A DNA stretch of 64,000 bases from Bacteroidales bacterium (GTDB taxonomy: Bacteria > Bacteroidota > Bacteroidia > Bacteroidales > P3), in assembly GCA_009785425.1 (NCBI GenBank), contig WQWI01000008.1, positions 1 through 64,000 of the forward strand, read 5' to 3'. Made by a program: the position numbers and the translations under genes. Under the pieces are notes generated by a model, which saw only the letters and a list, made by a program, of their open reading frames with translations, had not been told where the DNA came from and made no database searches. Each line of letters opens with the position of its first letter. Within the stretch, counting starts at the first letter, position 1. This document shows positions 43,097 through 51,508 of this stretch, one piece after another.

Positions 43097-43266
43097 TAGC
43101 AAGGAGATCCCTCGCGCCACTTCGTTACGCTCGGAATGACGGCTATCGCATAAAGGAGAGAGAATGGAGGCGTGGCTTAGCCACGCCTCCATTCTCTCTC
43201 TCCTGTTCCTCCTCAACAGCACTGTCATCCCGAAGGAGCAGTGCGACTGAGGGATCTCCTTGCTAC
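43097..43266. repeat. Palindrome-cored repeat, copy 3
   Basis: Arms TAGCAAGGAGATCCCTCG... and ...GGGATCTCCTTGCTAC; the centre has two perfect 22-bp arms (43156-43177, 43179-43200) around one base. It separates the convergent exonuclease and sufS genes, so it can act as a two-way terminator. Confidence 0.88.
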
Positions 43267-43278
43267 TATACTGTACCT

Positions 43279-44493
43279 TTACATTAACATTTTTTTCGCA
43301 GTTTTCACACCCTCGATAAAAACATCAATTTCCTCTTTCGTGTTGTAAAATGCGAAACTCGCACGCACTGTTCCGGGAATGCCCAAAATCTCCATAAGCG
43401 GTTGTGCACAATGGTTTCCGGTTCTTACGGCAATACCCAACTGGTCGAGAATTGCACCAACGTCAGAATTGTGAACATTCTTGATATTGAAACTCAAAAC
43501 GGCTGTTTTTTGCTTGCTCGTTCCGTGGAAAATAATATCGTCGATTTCACTTAATTTTTCTGTGGCGTAAGTCAGCAATTCGTTTTCGTATTTCGCAATT
43601 TCTTTGAGTCCGATTTTTTGCATATATTGAATTGCAGTCTCAAGTGCTAAAATTCCATCAACATTAGGTGTTCCGGTTTCAAACTTGAATGGCAATTCAT
43701 TAAAGGTGCTTTCTTCAAAGCGTACTTCCAAAATCATTTCGCCACCGAACTGGTATGGTGGAAGTTTATTGAGCCATTCGGATTTTCCGTAAAGCACGCC
43801 AATTCCCATAGGTGCGTACATTTTGTGTGCTGAAAATGCCAAGAAGTCGCAATCTAATTTTTGCACATCAATCACTTCGTGAGCCACGCTTTGTGCGGCA
43901 TCTATCAAAACAGGAATGTTTTTTTTGTGGGCTTTTTCAATCAACACTTCAATTGGATTGATTGTGCCGAGAACGTTTGAAATATGCGTAATAGCAAGAA
44001 TTTTTACGTTTTGCGAAAGCAAATTATCAATCTCTGACAAGTCTAACTCACCGTTTTCCAAGACAGGAATAACTAATAAATTTGCTTTTTTCTGTTTGCA
44101 CATTTGTTGCCAAGGCACGATATTGGCGTGGTGTTCCATAGCCGAAATCAGCACGCTGTCGCCTTCATTCAAGAATTGTTGAGCAAACGTTTGAGCGACC
44201 AGATTGATACCTTCGGTAGTGCCTTTCGTGAAAATAATCTCGTGCTGTTCTTTGGCGTTGATAAACTTTTGAACAGTTGTTCTTGCACTTTCCAGAGCCT
44301 CCGTAGCCATTCGTCCGAGCGTATGTGTGCCACGATGTGCGTTGCTGTTTATAGTTTCATAATAATCCGAGATGCGGTCTATGACTGCTTGCGGTTTTTG
44401 TGTTGTAGCGGTATTATCTAAATATACCAAGGGTCTTCCGTTCACACTTTGGTGTAAAACCGGAAAATCTTTTCGAATGGAAGTTGTATTCAT
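43279..44493 (-). CDS. sufS: Cysteine desulfurase SufS
   Basis: PLP enzyme that takes sulfur from cysteine for Fe-S cluster assembly (SUF system). Length 404 aa from the ATG at 44493 (MNTTSIRKDFPVLHQ). Landmarks: YLDNTATTQKP, THISNVLGTINP, AFSAHKMYAPMGIGVLYGK with the PLP lysine (SAHK), and RTGNHCAQPLME with the catalytic cysteine, the SufS form. The ATG lies 4 nt after the -7 box, so the mRNA is predicted to be leaderless. No other suf genes are adjacent in this window, unlike many operons. Confidence 0.95.
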   Translation of the reverse strand: MNTTSIRKDFPVLHQSVNGRPLVYLDNTATTQKPQAVIDRISDYYETINSNAHRGTHTLGRMATEALESARTTVQKFINAKEQHEIIFTKGTTEGINLVAQTFAQQFLNEGDSVLISAMEHHANIVPWQQMCKQKKANLLVIPVLENGELDLSEIDNLLSQNVKILAITHISNVLGTINPIEVLIEKAHKKNIPVLIDAAQSVAHEVIDVQKLDCDFLAFSAHKMYAPMGIGVLYGKSEWLNKLPPYQFGGEMILEVRFEESTFNELPFKFETGTPNVDGILALETAIQYMQKIGLKEIAKYENELLTYATEKLSEIDDIIFHGTSKQKTAVLSFNIKNVHNSDVGAILDQLGIAVRTGNHCAQPLMEILGIPGTVRASFAFYNTKEEIDVFIEGVKTAKKMLM

Positions 44494-44497
44494 GGTG

Positions 44498-44505
44498 CAA
44501 AGATA
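44498..44505 (-). promoter_or_regulatory. -7 box of sufS
   Basis: Minus strand TATCTTTG, then CACC, then the ATG. No clear TTTG at 19-20 bp. Confidence 0.6.
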
Positions 44506-44521
44506 CGAAAAAAAAATAACA

Positions 44522-44553
44522 TTGTAGGGGCGAGGCATGCCTCGCCCCTACAA
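44522..44553 (-). terminator. Perfect 32-bp palindrome after the TonB receptor gene
   Basis: Half-site TTGTAGGGGCGAGGCA, no loop. It lies 15 bp past the receptor stop on the minus strand and is followed by a long T run (44506-44515), so it should terminate that gene. Confidence 0.75.
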
Positions 44554-44568
44554 CAATATTATACCAAA

Positions 44569-46881
44569 TTATATCAAAAACCTCACCCCAAAATAAACCT
44601 TCCTCGGCATCGCAGGACCGTAAACAAATCCGGAATCACGCAAACTCCCTGCATTTAACGCTGTTGACTGAAATTGATCAAAGATATTTCTCATACCAAT
44701 ACTGGCTTGCATTCTCAATAGTTTGGACAGTCGAAATTCGTAAGCAACTCTCACTCCTGCATCGAAAAACGAAGGCGTTCGAAACAATTCATTATGACTG
44801 ACATATCCCTCCAAATGAGGAATAAGCATTGATCCTGTGTAAGTTCCCGTTGCAGAAATAGTGAGCCTTCTTATAGGCGTATAACTCAATACAATATAGC
44901 CATATTGATTAGGTGCACGCAACATTTCTCTTATAGGTTCAACATCCTCCGCCCATTCATGGTCTTCCGCGTAGCGACTGCTCTGAAGGGTAAAACCAAC
45001 ATTTGCAATAAGTCTAGAGGTTAAGCCCACAGTCAGTTCGAAGTTAAGACCTTGTACCACAGCACCTTCTTCGTTTACACGCTGAAAGGCTTGTTGACCG
45101 GGGTTATACCTTGAATCGGTAAGTTCAAGTGCAAACACATTCCGGATATTTGTGTGAAACGCATCAATCAAAAAGTTGGTATTCACTCTGCCAAATGCTC
45201 TATTCAGGTCAACTGAAAAGTTGAAGCTGTTTGAAAATTCGGGCTCCAAATCTTCTGCCATTTCAATCAAAACAGGCATACCATCTGCGAAAGGGATGTG
45301 CAAGTCTTCATCCTCAATTTGTGGTGGACGAAAACCGGCGGCATAACTTGCACGGAAAGTTATGTAATTATTTAGTGCAAAACGTGTGCTTGCACGTGGC
45401 GAAAAAATGACATTCTCCATCAGGTTATGTCTATCTAAACGCCCTCCGACCTGCAAACTGAATCGTTCATTTCTCCATTCGTTTTGAATGAACCCACCAA
45501 ACGATCTTGCACGTTGTCCGAGAGGAATCGCACGATGATAGGTATAATCTTCGAGGTTATTGCCGATAAACTCCATTCCTGCTGTAATTTGTGCAGGCAT
45601 AAACAGAAAATTATCTACGGAATAGGTATATTGTGCTCCTGCGACAAACGTGAAATCATTGGTTCGCCCGTAGCCTTCGAGGTCTTCATCGTCATCATCA
45701 TCTTCATCGCGTGCACCAAAAAAACTTTCACGACGAATATGTTGTGCCGAAGCGAAAACATTGAAACGATGCCTGTAATCTCTCGAAAAAAGATTGTACG
45801 TCAAACTTCCTCCATTGATTCTGTGGCTGAGTTGTTCGGTAAGATCGGCTTTGTGCGGAGGTTCGAAAAGTTCGTTCCCTCCACGTCGAAACTCGTGCAT
45901 ACGATGATATTCCAAGATTAATCTCGATTGATTAGTTAAGTTGTGATGAGCCTTGAAACCTAATGTTTCGGAACGAAGCATAGGTGCTTCGGAAAATCCG
46001 TCACCACTACGGTCGTAAGCACTGCGATTGTTGGCAACGGCAAACAAGTAAGCACCTGTTTGGAAATCGTCTGTTACAAACGAGCCATTGAGCGCAGTAC
46101 TTATATCGGTCAACCCTCTTCCAAAGACTCCTGTTTGATTAGAAATTGCAAACGAGTTTCTCAAGGGCTCTCTGGTAATGATATTAACCACTCCGGCAAC
46201 AGCATTTGGGCCATAAAGAGCAGACCCCCCGCCACGAATAACCTCTACACGCTCGATCATTCCAATAGGAAACTGCTCAAGTCCGTAAACACTTGCAAGC
46301 GAACTGAATATCGGGCGACTATTAATCAAAATCTGTGTATACTGACCGCCTAACCCGTTGATGCGAAGGGTGGGAGTGCCATCAACGATACACGTACTTT
46401 CGAGACGAAGTCCGGGTTGAAAACTGAGTACTTCGGACAGGCGCGTTGCTCCGGCAGCCTCAAAACTTCTTGCAGATAACACGCCTACAATCGTTGCAGA
46501 CTCTCTACGATCAATCTCGTTTCGCGAACCGGTAACCACCACGCCGGACAATTCCAAGGCTTGTGGAGTAAGTTCAAAATTAACCTCAATTGTTCGGTCA
46601 GAATGCTTATAAACTGTTTTTTCTACCCGTCCATAACCCACGAAAGATGCCACAAGCGTGAGTTCGCCAACGGGCGCATTGGTTATCAAAAAATGTCCGG
46701 TAGCGTCGGTCGTTCTACCTATATTTGTTCCTTGTATTCCTATGGAAACAAAGGGCATGTGTTCTCCGGTGGATGCATCAATAACGTGTCCGAAGATGTT
46801 GGCATCGGAGAATTGTCTGGTCTGTGCAAACATTGTTGTTTGCAAAATTAAAAGTGCTGATAGTATGATGATTTTTTTCAT
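44569..46881 (-). CDS. TonB-dependent outer-membrane receptor
   Basis: A 770-aa receptor. Signal peptide (MKKIIILSALLILQTTMFAQ), CarboxypepD_reg-like beta sandwich at about 30-110 (IFGHVIDASTGEHMPFVSIG), plug domain at about 115-230 (SGVVVTGSRNEIDRRESATI, VEVIRGGGSALYGPNAVAG) and a C-terminal beta barrel ending in a typical aromatic strand (KVYFGVRFLI). A run of acidic residues (EDDDDDEDLE) in an outer loop could bind cations. The start at 46881 is chosen over 46914. The His-rich membrane protein gene just upstream suggests metal or metal-complex uptake (inference). Confidence 0.92.
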   Translation of the reverse strand: MKKIIILSALLILQTTMFAQTRQFSDANIFGHVIDASTGEHMPFVSIGIQGTNIGRTTDATGHFLITNAPVGELTLVASFVGYGRVEKTVYKHSDRTIEVNFELTPQALELSGVVVTGSRNEIDRRESATIVGVLSARSFEAAGATRLSEVLSFQPGLRLESTCIVDGTPTLRINGLGGQYTQILINSRPIFSSLASVYGLEQFPIGMIERVEVIRGGGSALYGPNAVAGVVNIITREPLRNSFAISNQTGVFGRGLTDISTALNGSFVTDDFQTGAYLFAVANNRSAYDRSGDGFSEAPMLRSETLGFKAHHNLTNQSRLILEYHRMHEFRRGGNELFEPPHKADLTEQLSHRINGGSLTYNLFSRDYRHRFNVFASAQHIRRESFFGARDEDDDDDEDLEGYGRTNDFTFVAGAQYTYSVDNFLFMPAQITAGMEFIGNNLEDYTYHRAIPLGQRARSFGGFIQNEWRNERFSLQVGGRLDRHNLMENVIFSPRASTRFALNNYITFRASYAAGFRPPQIEDEDLHIPFADGMPVLIEMAEDLEPEFSNSFNFSVDLNRAFGRVNTNFLIDAFHTNIRNVFALELTDSRYNPGQQAFQRVNEEGAVVQGLNFELTVGLTSRLIANVGFTLQSSRYAEDHEWAEDVEPIREMLRAPNQYGYIVLSYTPIRRLTISATGTYTGSMLIPHLEGYVSHNELFRTPSFFDAGVRVAYEFRLSKLLRMQASIGMRNIFDQFQSTALNAGSLRDSGFVYGPAMPRKVYFGVRFLI

Positions 46882-46906
46882 TTTGAATATGATTTTATTG
46901 TGAAAA

Positions 46907-46940
46907 CGGGACATATCCCGCCCTTATCGGGCAATATGTC
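46907..46940 (-). promoter_or_regulatory. Competing hairpins between the two metal-uptake-like genes
   Basis: CGGGA-CATA-TCCCG (46907-46920) can form alone, or GACATAT plus CCCG can pair with CGGG and ATATGTC (46928-46940). The two folds exclude each other, as in an attenuator. Confidence 0.35.
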
Positions 46941-46963
46941 TTAAATAAAAAAGGGAGGTAGGC

Positions 46964-47365
46964 TTACACCGTCAAAGGAGGTCCTCTTAAGAAAAAAGAT
47001 GTGTAAAAGCCAACTTCAGGATGCTCCGATAAGAAAAATTTTGTATCCTCGCAAACCGTTGCTACGAGTTCTGAAACAAAGACTTGCAAGGCAATACCCG
47101 ACGTTTCTAATGCAGATTTTTGAGCAATGAAAATAAGTTCTTCTTGAGAGTGTCCACCTGAAAGTGGTGGTCTTTCCGATTCTGCACAACAATAGTAGTC
47201 GCAAGTATTATTATGGCACCTGTTGTGAAAGTGAGAGTGCGTAATTTTCTTACCGTCAATGATATGCACGTGCGAAAAGAAGCCAATGTTGAAGTAAAAC
47301 GCCGCAAACAAGGCTAACAAAAAGCCTGAAATCCATTGTTTGTGAACTTGTGGTTTTACAATCAT
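46964..47365 (-). CDS. His/Cys-rich single-pass membrane protein
   Basis: A 133-aa protein: N-terminal membrane helix (WISGFLLALFAAFYFNIGFF), then FSHVHIIDGKKITHSHFHNRCHNNTCDYYCC, a dense His/Cys segment able to bind metal. This form (HVHIIDG..HSHF) recurs in Bacteroidota next to TonB receptors; function is not established. Start at 47365 (MIVKPQVHKQ), 4 nt after its -7 box TATCTTTG, predicting a leaderless mRNA. It probably forms an operon with the receptor 82 bp downstream. Confidence 0.75.
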   Translation of the reverse strand: MIVKPQVHKQWISGFLLALFAAFYFNIGFFSHVHIIDGKKITHSHFHNRCHNNTCDYYCCAESERPPLSGGHSQEELIFIAQKSALETSGIALQVFVSELVATVCEDTKFFLSEHPEVGFYTSFFLRGPPLTV

Positions 47366-47369
47366 TTTG

Positions 47370-47377
47370 CAAAGATA
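47370..47377 (-). promoter_or_regulatory. -7 box of the His-rich protein gene
   Basis: Minus strand TATCTTTG, CAAA, ATG. Confidence 0.6.
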
Positions 47378-47455
47378 CGAAAAAATTATGAAACAATTCA
47401 ACCCTACTTGTTAATAACTTCTCGCAAAAAAACGCGATTTTTTGCTTTTTTTGAC

Positions 47456-47463
47456 TATTTTTG
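47456..47463 (+). promoter_or_regulatory. -7 box of the oligopeptidase gene
   Basis: TATTTTTG, CATT, ATG: the same spacing and bases as before the DAK2-DegV gene. Confidence 0.5.
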
Positions 47464-47467
47464 CATT

Positions 47468-49504
47468 ATGATAAATGCACCCATAGCAAAGAAAGAAGCA
47501 AAAATACTAACGACCCACGATGTCGTTCGGCAAGACGATTATTTTTGGTTGAACAAACGCGATGATCAAGATGTTTTGGATTATCTGAACGCCGAAAATG
47601 CGTACTGCGACGCAATGATGAAAGACACGGAAGACTTGCAAAAACAACTCTTTGACGAAATCAAATCGCGTATCAAAGAGGACGATCAAAGTGTTCCGTT
47701 TTTTCGCAAGGAATACTGGTATTACACACGTTACGAAACAGGTAGAGAATACCCGATTTATTGTCGAAAATTCCAAACACAAGACAATCCGGAAGAAATT
47801 ATTTTAGATGTGAACCAACTTGCCAAAGGTCACGCATTTTGTGCTATTGGCGAAATCGCAATTAGCGATGACAATAAAATGTTGGCGTTTGCCGTAGATT
47901 TTGTCAGTCGTAGAATTTATGATATTTGGTTTAAAAATCTGGAAACGGGCGAAATTTTGAATGAAAAAATCGAAAAAACTTCGGGAAATTTCACGTGGAC
48001 GGGCGATAATAAAACCTTGTTTTATGTGAAGCAAAACCGCCAACTACGCTCGTGCCGTGTGCTAAGATACGTGCTTGGAAATCCCGAAAAAGAACAAGAA
48101 ATCTTTTTTGAAAAAGATGCACAGTTTAATGTCGGTGTTGGACGAACGAAATCGGACGACTATGTTTTTTTGTTTTCGGGAAGTTCCACATCGGCGGAAT
48201 ACCGCACAATTCCGGCAAATCAACCCGAAGCGGAATTTCAGATTTTTCAACGCAGAGAAAAAGATTTGGAATATTCCATCGAACATTTTGAAGACCATTT
48301 TTTCGTGATGACGAATTGGGATGCAACCAATTTCAAATTGATGAAAACGCCACTGAATGCGACCGAAAAAGAGAATTGGAAAGATATTATTCCGCACCGA
48401 GACGATGTAAAATTGGAAGATTTTGAGGTTTTTTCCGACTATTTGGTTTTGCAAGAGCGAAAAAATGCACTCAATCACATTCGAATTATCAGTTTGAAAA
48501 ACAGCGAGGATTATTATCTCGAAATGTCGGAAGAGGTCTATAATACAGGCATTGGCTACAATCCCGATTTTTATGCCACAACGTTGAGATACGGCTACAC
48601 ATCAATGACCACGCCACGAACATCGTATGAATACAATCTGAAAACTCGCAAAATTGTGATGCTCAAACAACAGCAAGTTTTAGATAAAAATTTCAAACCC
48701 GAAAACTACGAAAGCAAGCGTTTGTGGGCTGTTTCGCACGATGGCGAACGGGTGCCGATTTCGATGGTTTACAGAAAAGGACTTTCTCTTGACGGACAAA
48801 ATCCGACCTTGTTGTACGGCTATGGTTCGTACGGGATTTCGCTCGACCCTAATTTTAGTTCGGCGAGGTTGAGCCTTTTAGACAGAGGGTTTGTGTATGC
48901 GATTGCACACATTCGCGGAGGCGAGGAAATGGGTAGAAAATGGTATGAAAATGCGAAATTTTTAAAGAAAAAAAATACGTTTTTGGATTTCATCGCTTGT
49001 GCGGAAACACTTCTTAAAGAGGGATTTACGACACCTCAAAAACTTTCAGGAATGGGCGGAAGTGCAGGCGGATTGCTGATTGGAGCAGTTGCAAATATGC
49101 GACCGGATTTGTTTCACACACTCATCGCACAAGTGCCTTTTGTAGATGTAGTTACGACGATGCTCGACGAAGATATTCCGCTAACCACAGGCGAATACGA
49201 AGAATGGGGAAATCCCAACGAAAAAACGTATTTCGACTATATGCTATCCTATTCGCCTTACGATAATGTGAAAGCACAAAACTACCCAAATATGTTGATA
49301 ACAACGGGTTATCACGATTCGCAAGTGCAATACTGGGAGCCCGCAAAATGGGTAGCCAAACTCCGTGCCACGAAAACCGACAACAATCTTTTGCTATTCA
49401 AAACCGAAATGAACTTTGGGCACGGCGGTGCTTCGGGACGGTTTGAATCGCTTAAAGAGACTGCTTTGGAGTTTGCGTTTTTACTACGAATGGTTAAAAG
49501 GTAA
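47468..49504 (+). CDS. ptrB: Oligopeptidase B-type prolyl oligopeptidase (S9A)
   Basis: Serine peptidase of 678 aa that cuts short peptides after basic residues. The N-terminal seven-bladed propeller (about 70-400) gates the catalytic alpha/beta hydrolase domain. Catalytic Ser in GMGGSAGGLL, Asp in the TTGYHDSQVQYWEP region, His in NFGHGGASGR. HIRGGEEMGRKWYENAK is typical of oligopeptidase B rather than prolyl endopeptidase. Start at 47468 is preferred over the track start, which runs through the promoter. No signal peptide: cytoplasmic. Confidence 0.92.
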   Translation: MINAPIAKKEAKILTTHDVVRQDDYFWLNKRDDQDVLDYLNAENAYCDAMMKDTEDLQKQLFDEIKSRIKEDDQSVPFFRKEYWYYTRYETGREYPIYCRKFQTQDNPEEIILDVNQLAKGHAFCAIGEIAISDDNKMLAFAVDFVSRRIYDIWFKNLETGEILNEKIEKTSGNFTWTGDNKTLFYVKQNRQLRSCRVLRYVLGNPEKEQEIFFEKDAQFNVGVGRTKSDDYVFLFSGSSTSAEYRTIPANQPEAEFQIFQRREKDLEYSIEHFEDHFFVMTNWDATNFKLMKTPLNATEKENWKDIIPHRDDVKLEDFEVFSDYLVLQERKNALNHIRIISLKNSEDYYLEMSEEVYNTGIGYNPDFYATTLRYGYTSMTTPRTSYEYNLKTRKIVMLKQQQVLDKNFKPENYESKRLWAVSHDGERVPISMVYRKGLSLDGQNPTLLYGYGSYGISLDPNFSSARLSLLDRGFVYAIAHIRGGEEMGRKWYENAKFLKKKNTFLDFIACAETLLKEGFTTPQKLSGMGGSAGGLLIGAVANMRPDLFHTLIAQVPFVDVVTTMLDEDIPLTTGEYEEWGNPNEKTYFDYMLSYSPYDNVKAQNYPNMLITTGYHDSQVQYWEPAKWVAKLRATKTDNNLLLFKTEMNFGHGGASGRFESLKETALEFAFLLRMVKR

Positions 49505-49525
49505 AAAAATGAACGAAAAAATAAA

Positions 49526-49705
49526 TAGCAAGCAGATGTCTCGACTCCGCTATGCTCCGCTCGACATGACGGCTTATCGTGTAGGGGGAAAAGGAGAAGT
49601 TATCGGCGGCTCTGCCGCCGATAACTTCTCCTCCATCAAGAGCCTCCAACCGTCATTCCGAGCAAAGCACACGTAGTGTGCGAAGTCGAGGAATCCCCTT
49701 GCTAC
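49526..49705. repeat. Palindrome-cored repeat, copy 4
   Basis: Arms TAGCAAGCAGATGTCTCGAC... and CCGTCATTCCGAGCAAAGCA...; centre with perfect 19-bp arms (49592-49610, 49614-49632) around TCT. It ends 18 bp before the start of the GNAT gene. Confidence 0.9.
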
Positions 49706-49723
49706 GGAAAAAGCATCAAAACA

Positions 49724-50230
49724 ATGAAAAACACGATACATACACGTCCAATCGAGCCGAAAGATTACCCGCTTCTCGAAAATTTTCTTTATCACGCAAT
49801 ATATATTCCCGAAGGCAAAGATTACCCGCCGTATGAAATTGTTTTTGACCCGAAAATATACATTTACGTAGAAAATTTCGGATTGAATTCCGATTGCGGA
49901 GTTGTTGCTGAATGTTCGGAATCTGGCGATATTGTTGGAATTACTTGGACTCGAATTATTCCTGCTTATGGGCATCTTGATGAAAACACTCCCGAACTTG
50001 CCATATCAACATTGCCCGATTATCGCGGACAAGGCATCGGAACAATGCTGATGAATGACTTGTTTGAACAACTTCGCAAGTGTGGCTACAAACGAACATC
50101 GTTGTCTGTTCAACAAAACAATCCTGCCGTCCGATTTTACAAACGACTTGGCTATGAAATCACGATTGAAAAATTAGACCACGCAGGACACGAAGATTAT
50201 ATTATGGTGAAAAATTTGGTAGAACAATGA
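49724..50230 (+). CDS. GNAT family N-acetyltransferase
   Basis: A 168-aa acetyltransferase with the acetyl-CoA site LPDYRGQGIGTMLMNDL and the following NPAVRFYKRLGYEI. The substrate is unknown. The chosen start at 49724 (MKNTIHTRPIEPKDYPLL) is the usual GNAT start; the track ORF begins in the repeat. The right arm of repeat copy 4 ends just upstream, so the native promoter has been displaced or lies inside the repeat; no TAnnTTTG box is visible in the last 20 bp. Confidence 0.85.
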   Translation: MKNTIHTRPIEPKDYPLLENFLYHAIYIPEGKDYPPYEIVFDPKIYIYVENFGLNSDCGVVAECSESGDIVGITWTRIIPAYGHLDENTPELAISTLPDYRGQGIGTMLMNDLFEQLRKCGYKRTSLSVQQNNPAVRFYKRLGYEITIEKLDHAGHEDYIMVKNLVEQ

Positions 50231-50565
50231 AAACAACATACAATTTGCCACTACGTCCCATCATTCCGTTAGGAATGATACGCTCGGTAGCAAGAGGAAT
50301 ACACCGCCGGTTCCGCATACCGTTAGGCGATGCCCTGAGCCTGTCGAAGGGTCTGCGACCGAATTCGACAATGGTTGCATTCCTACGGAATGCTGAATGG
50401 ATTGTGGACACCGTTTTTCTACCGAGCGATGCATCCCGCTGGGATGCGGGAGTAGCGTCATTGCGAGGGAGGTACGACCGAAGCAATCCAGAAAATAGAT
50501 TGCTTCGCTACGCTCGCAATGACGACAAGAAACTATCGAACTATAAACTATAAAACTAAAAAGTT
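50231..50565. repeat. Mosaic of repeat fragments between the GNAT gene and udp
   Basis: A 335-bp gap built of short repeat pieces: ATCATTCCGTTAGGAATGAT (palindrome), CCTGAGCCTGTCGAAGGG, GCATTCCTACGGAATGC (palindrome), GCATCCCGCTGGGATGC (palindrome), and an inverted pair GTCATTGCGAGGG...AAGCAATC / GATTGCTTCGC...CGCAATGAC (about 50457-50523). The 108-aa track ORF across it is not a credible gene. Confidence 0.75.
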
Positions 50566-51444
50566 ATGATTCCAGCATCAGAATTTCCGCAAAACGCAGA
50601 CGGCAGTGTATATCACTTGCATTTGCACCCCGAACAATTGGCTGAAACCGTTATCCTACTTGGCGATCCGGGACGTGTTCCGATATTTTCAAAATATATG
50701 GAGCGTATCGACCATAAACAGCAGAACCGTGAAATCGTTACACACACAGGCGTTTACAAAGGAAAAACGCTAACCATTATGTCCACAGGAATGGGAACGG
50801 ACAACTTGGATATTGTTGTCAATGAATTGGACGCATTGGTCAACATCGATCTAAAAACTCGTGAAATCAAGTCCGAAAAAACTTCGCTAAACCTTGTGAG
50901 AATAGGCACTTGTGGTTCGTTGCAAGAAGACATCGAAGTAAACAAATTTATTGCTTCTGCCTATGGATTTGGTATTGACGGGTTGATGAATTTCTACAAG
51001 CCCGAAAATGATGTGTGCGACCGTGCGATGGAGCAAGCGTTTATGGATCACTCAAAGTGGCCTGCAACGTGGCCAAGACCGTACTTCGTCAAAGCATCGA
51101 ACGAACTCATCGAGCGTATTGCAAAAAACGACATGTATCGTGGAATTACCGGAACAGCACAAGGATTTTATGGTCCGCAAGGTCGTGTAGTACGTTTGCC
51201 GTTGGCGTTTCCGCAAATGCACGACGTGATGAAATCGTTTGAACACAACAGTTGGAAAATTACCAACCTCGAAATGGAAACATCGGCACTTTACGGATTG
51301 GGACAATCGCTCGGACACAAAACAATGACAGCCTGCTTGGTTGTAGCAAACCGAGTTACCGGAAAATTCTCGGAGAATTACAAACAAACGATGGAAAGTA
51401 GTATCGAAATGCTGTTAGACCGAATCTTGAACATCGCTGTGTAA
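50566..51444 (+). CDS. udp: Uridine phosphorylase-like nucleoside phosphorylase
   Basis: A 292-aa NP-I family enzyme that splits a nucleoside with phosphate to base and ribose-1-phosphate for pyrimidine salvage. Phosphate site GDPGRV near residue 33 and STGMGTDN; the RIGTCGSLQ loop; and nucleoside-binding NLEMETSALYGLG. The length is longer than E. coli Udp (253) but normal for the Bacteroidota form. It begins after the repeat mosaic and is followed by a palindrome. Confidence 0.9.
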   Translation: MIPASEFPQNADGSVYHLHLHPEQLAETVILLGDPGRVPIFSKYMERIDHKQQNREIVTHTGVYKGKTLTIMSTGMGTDNLDIVVNELDALVNIDLKTREIKSEKTSLNLVRIGTCGSLQEDIEVNKFIASAYGFGIDGLMNFYKPENDVCDRAMEQAFMDHSKWPATWPRPYFVKASNELIERIAKNDMYRGITGTAQGFYGPQGRVVRLPLAFPQMHDVMKSFEHNSWKITNLEMETSALYGLGQSLGHKTMTACLVVANRVTGKFSENYKQTMESSIEMLLDRILNIAV

Positions 51445-51449
51445 CGCCT

Positions 51450-51477
51450 GTAGGGGCAAATAATTATTTGCCCCTAC
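51450..51477. repeat. Perfect 28-bp GTAGGGGC palindrome
   Basis: Half-site GTAGGGGCAAATAA, 5 nt after the udp stop. No strong T run follows on the plus strand. Confidence 0.75.
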
Positions 51478-51508
51478 TACCACCAAAAAACAATTATTTC
51501 GGAAAACC

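Noticed and set aside
50227-50553. 108-aa ORF overlapping the GNAT stop
   Set aside because: Entirely made of palindromic repeat pieces; no family resemblance; start lies in the previous stop.
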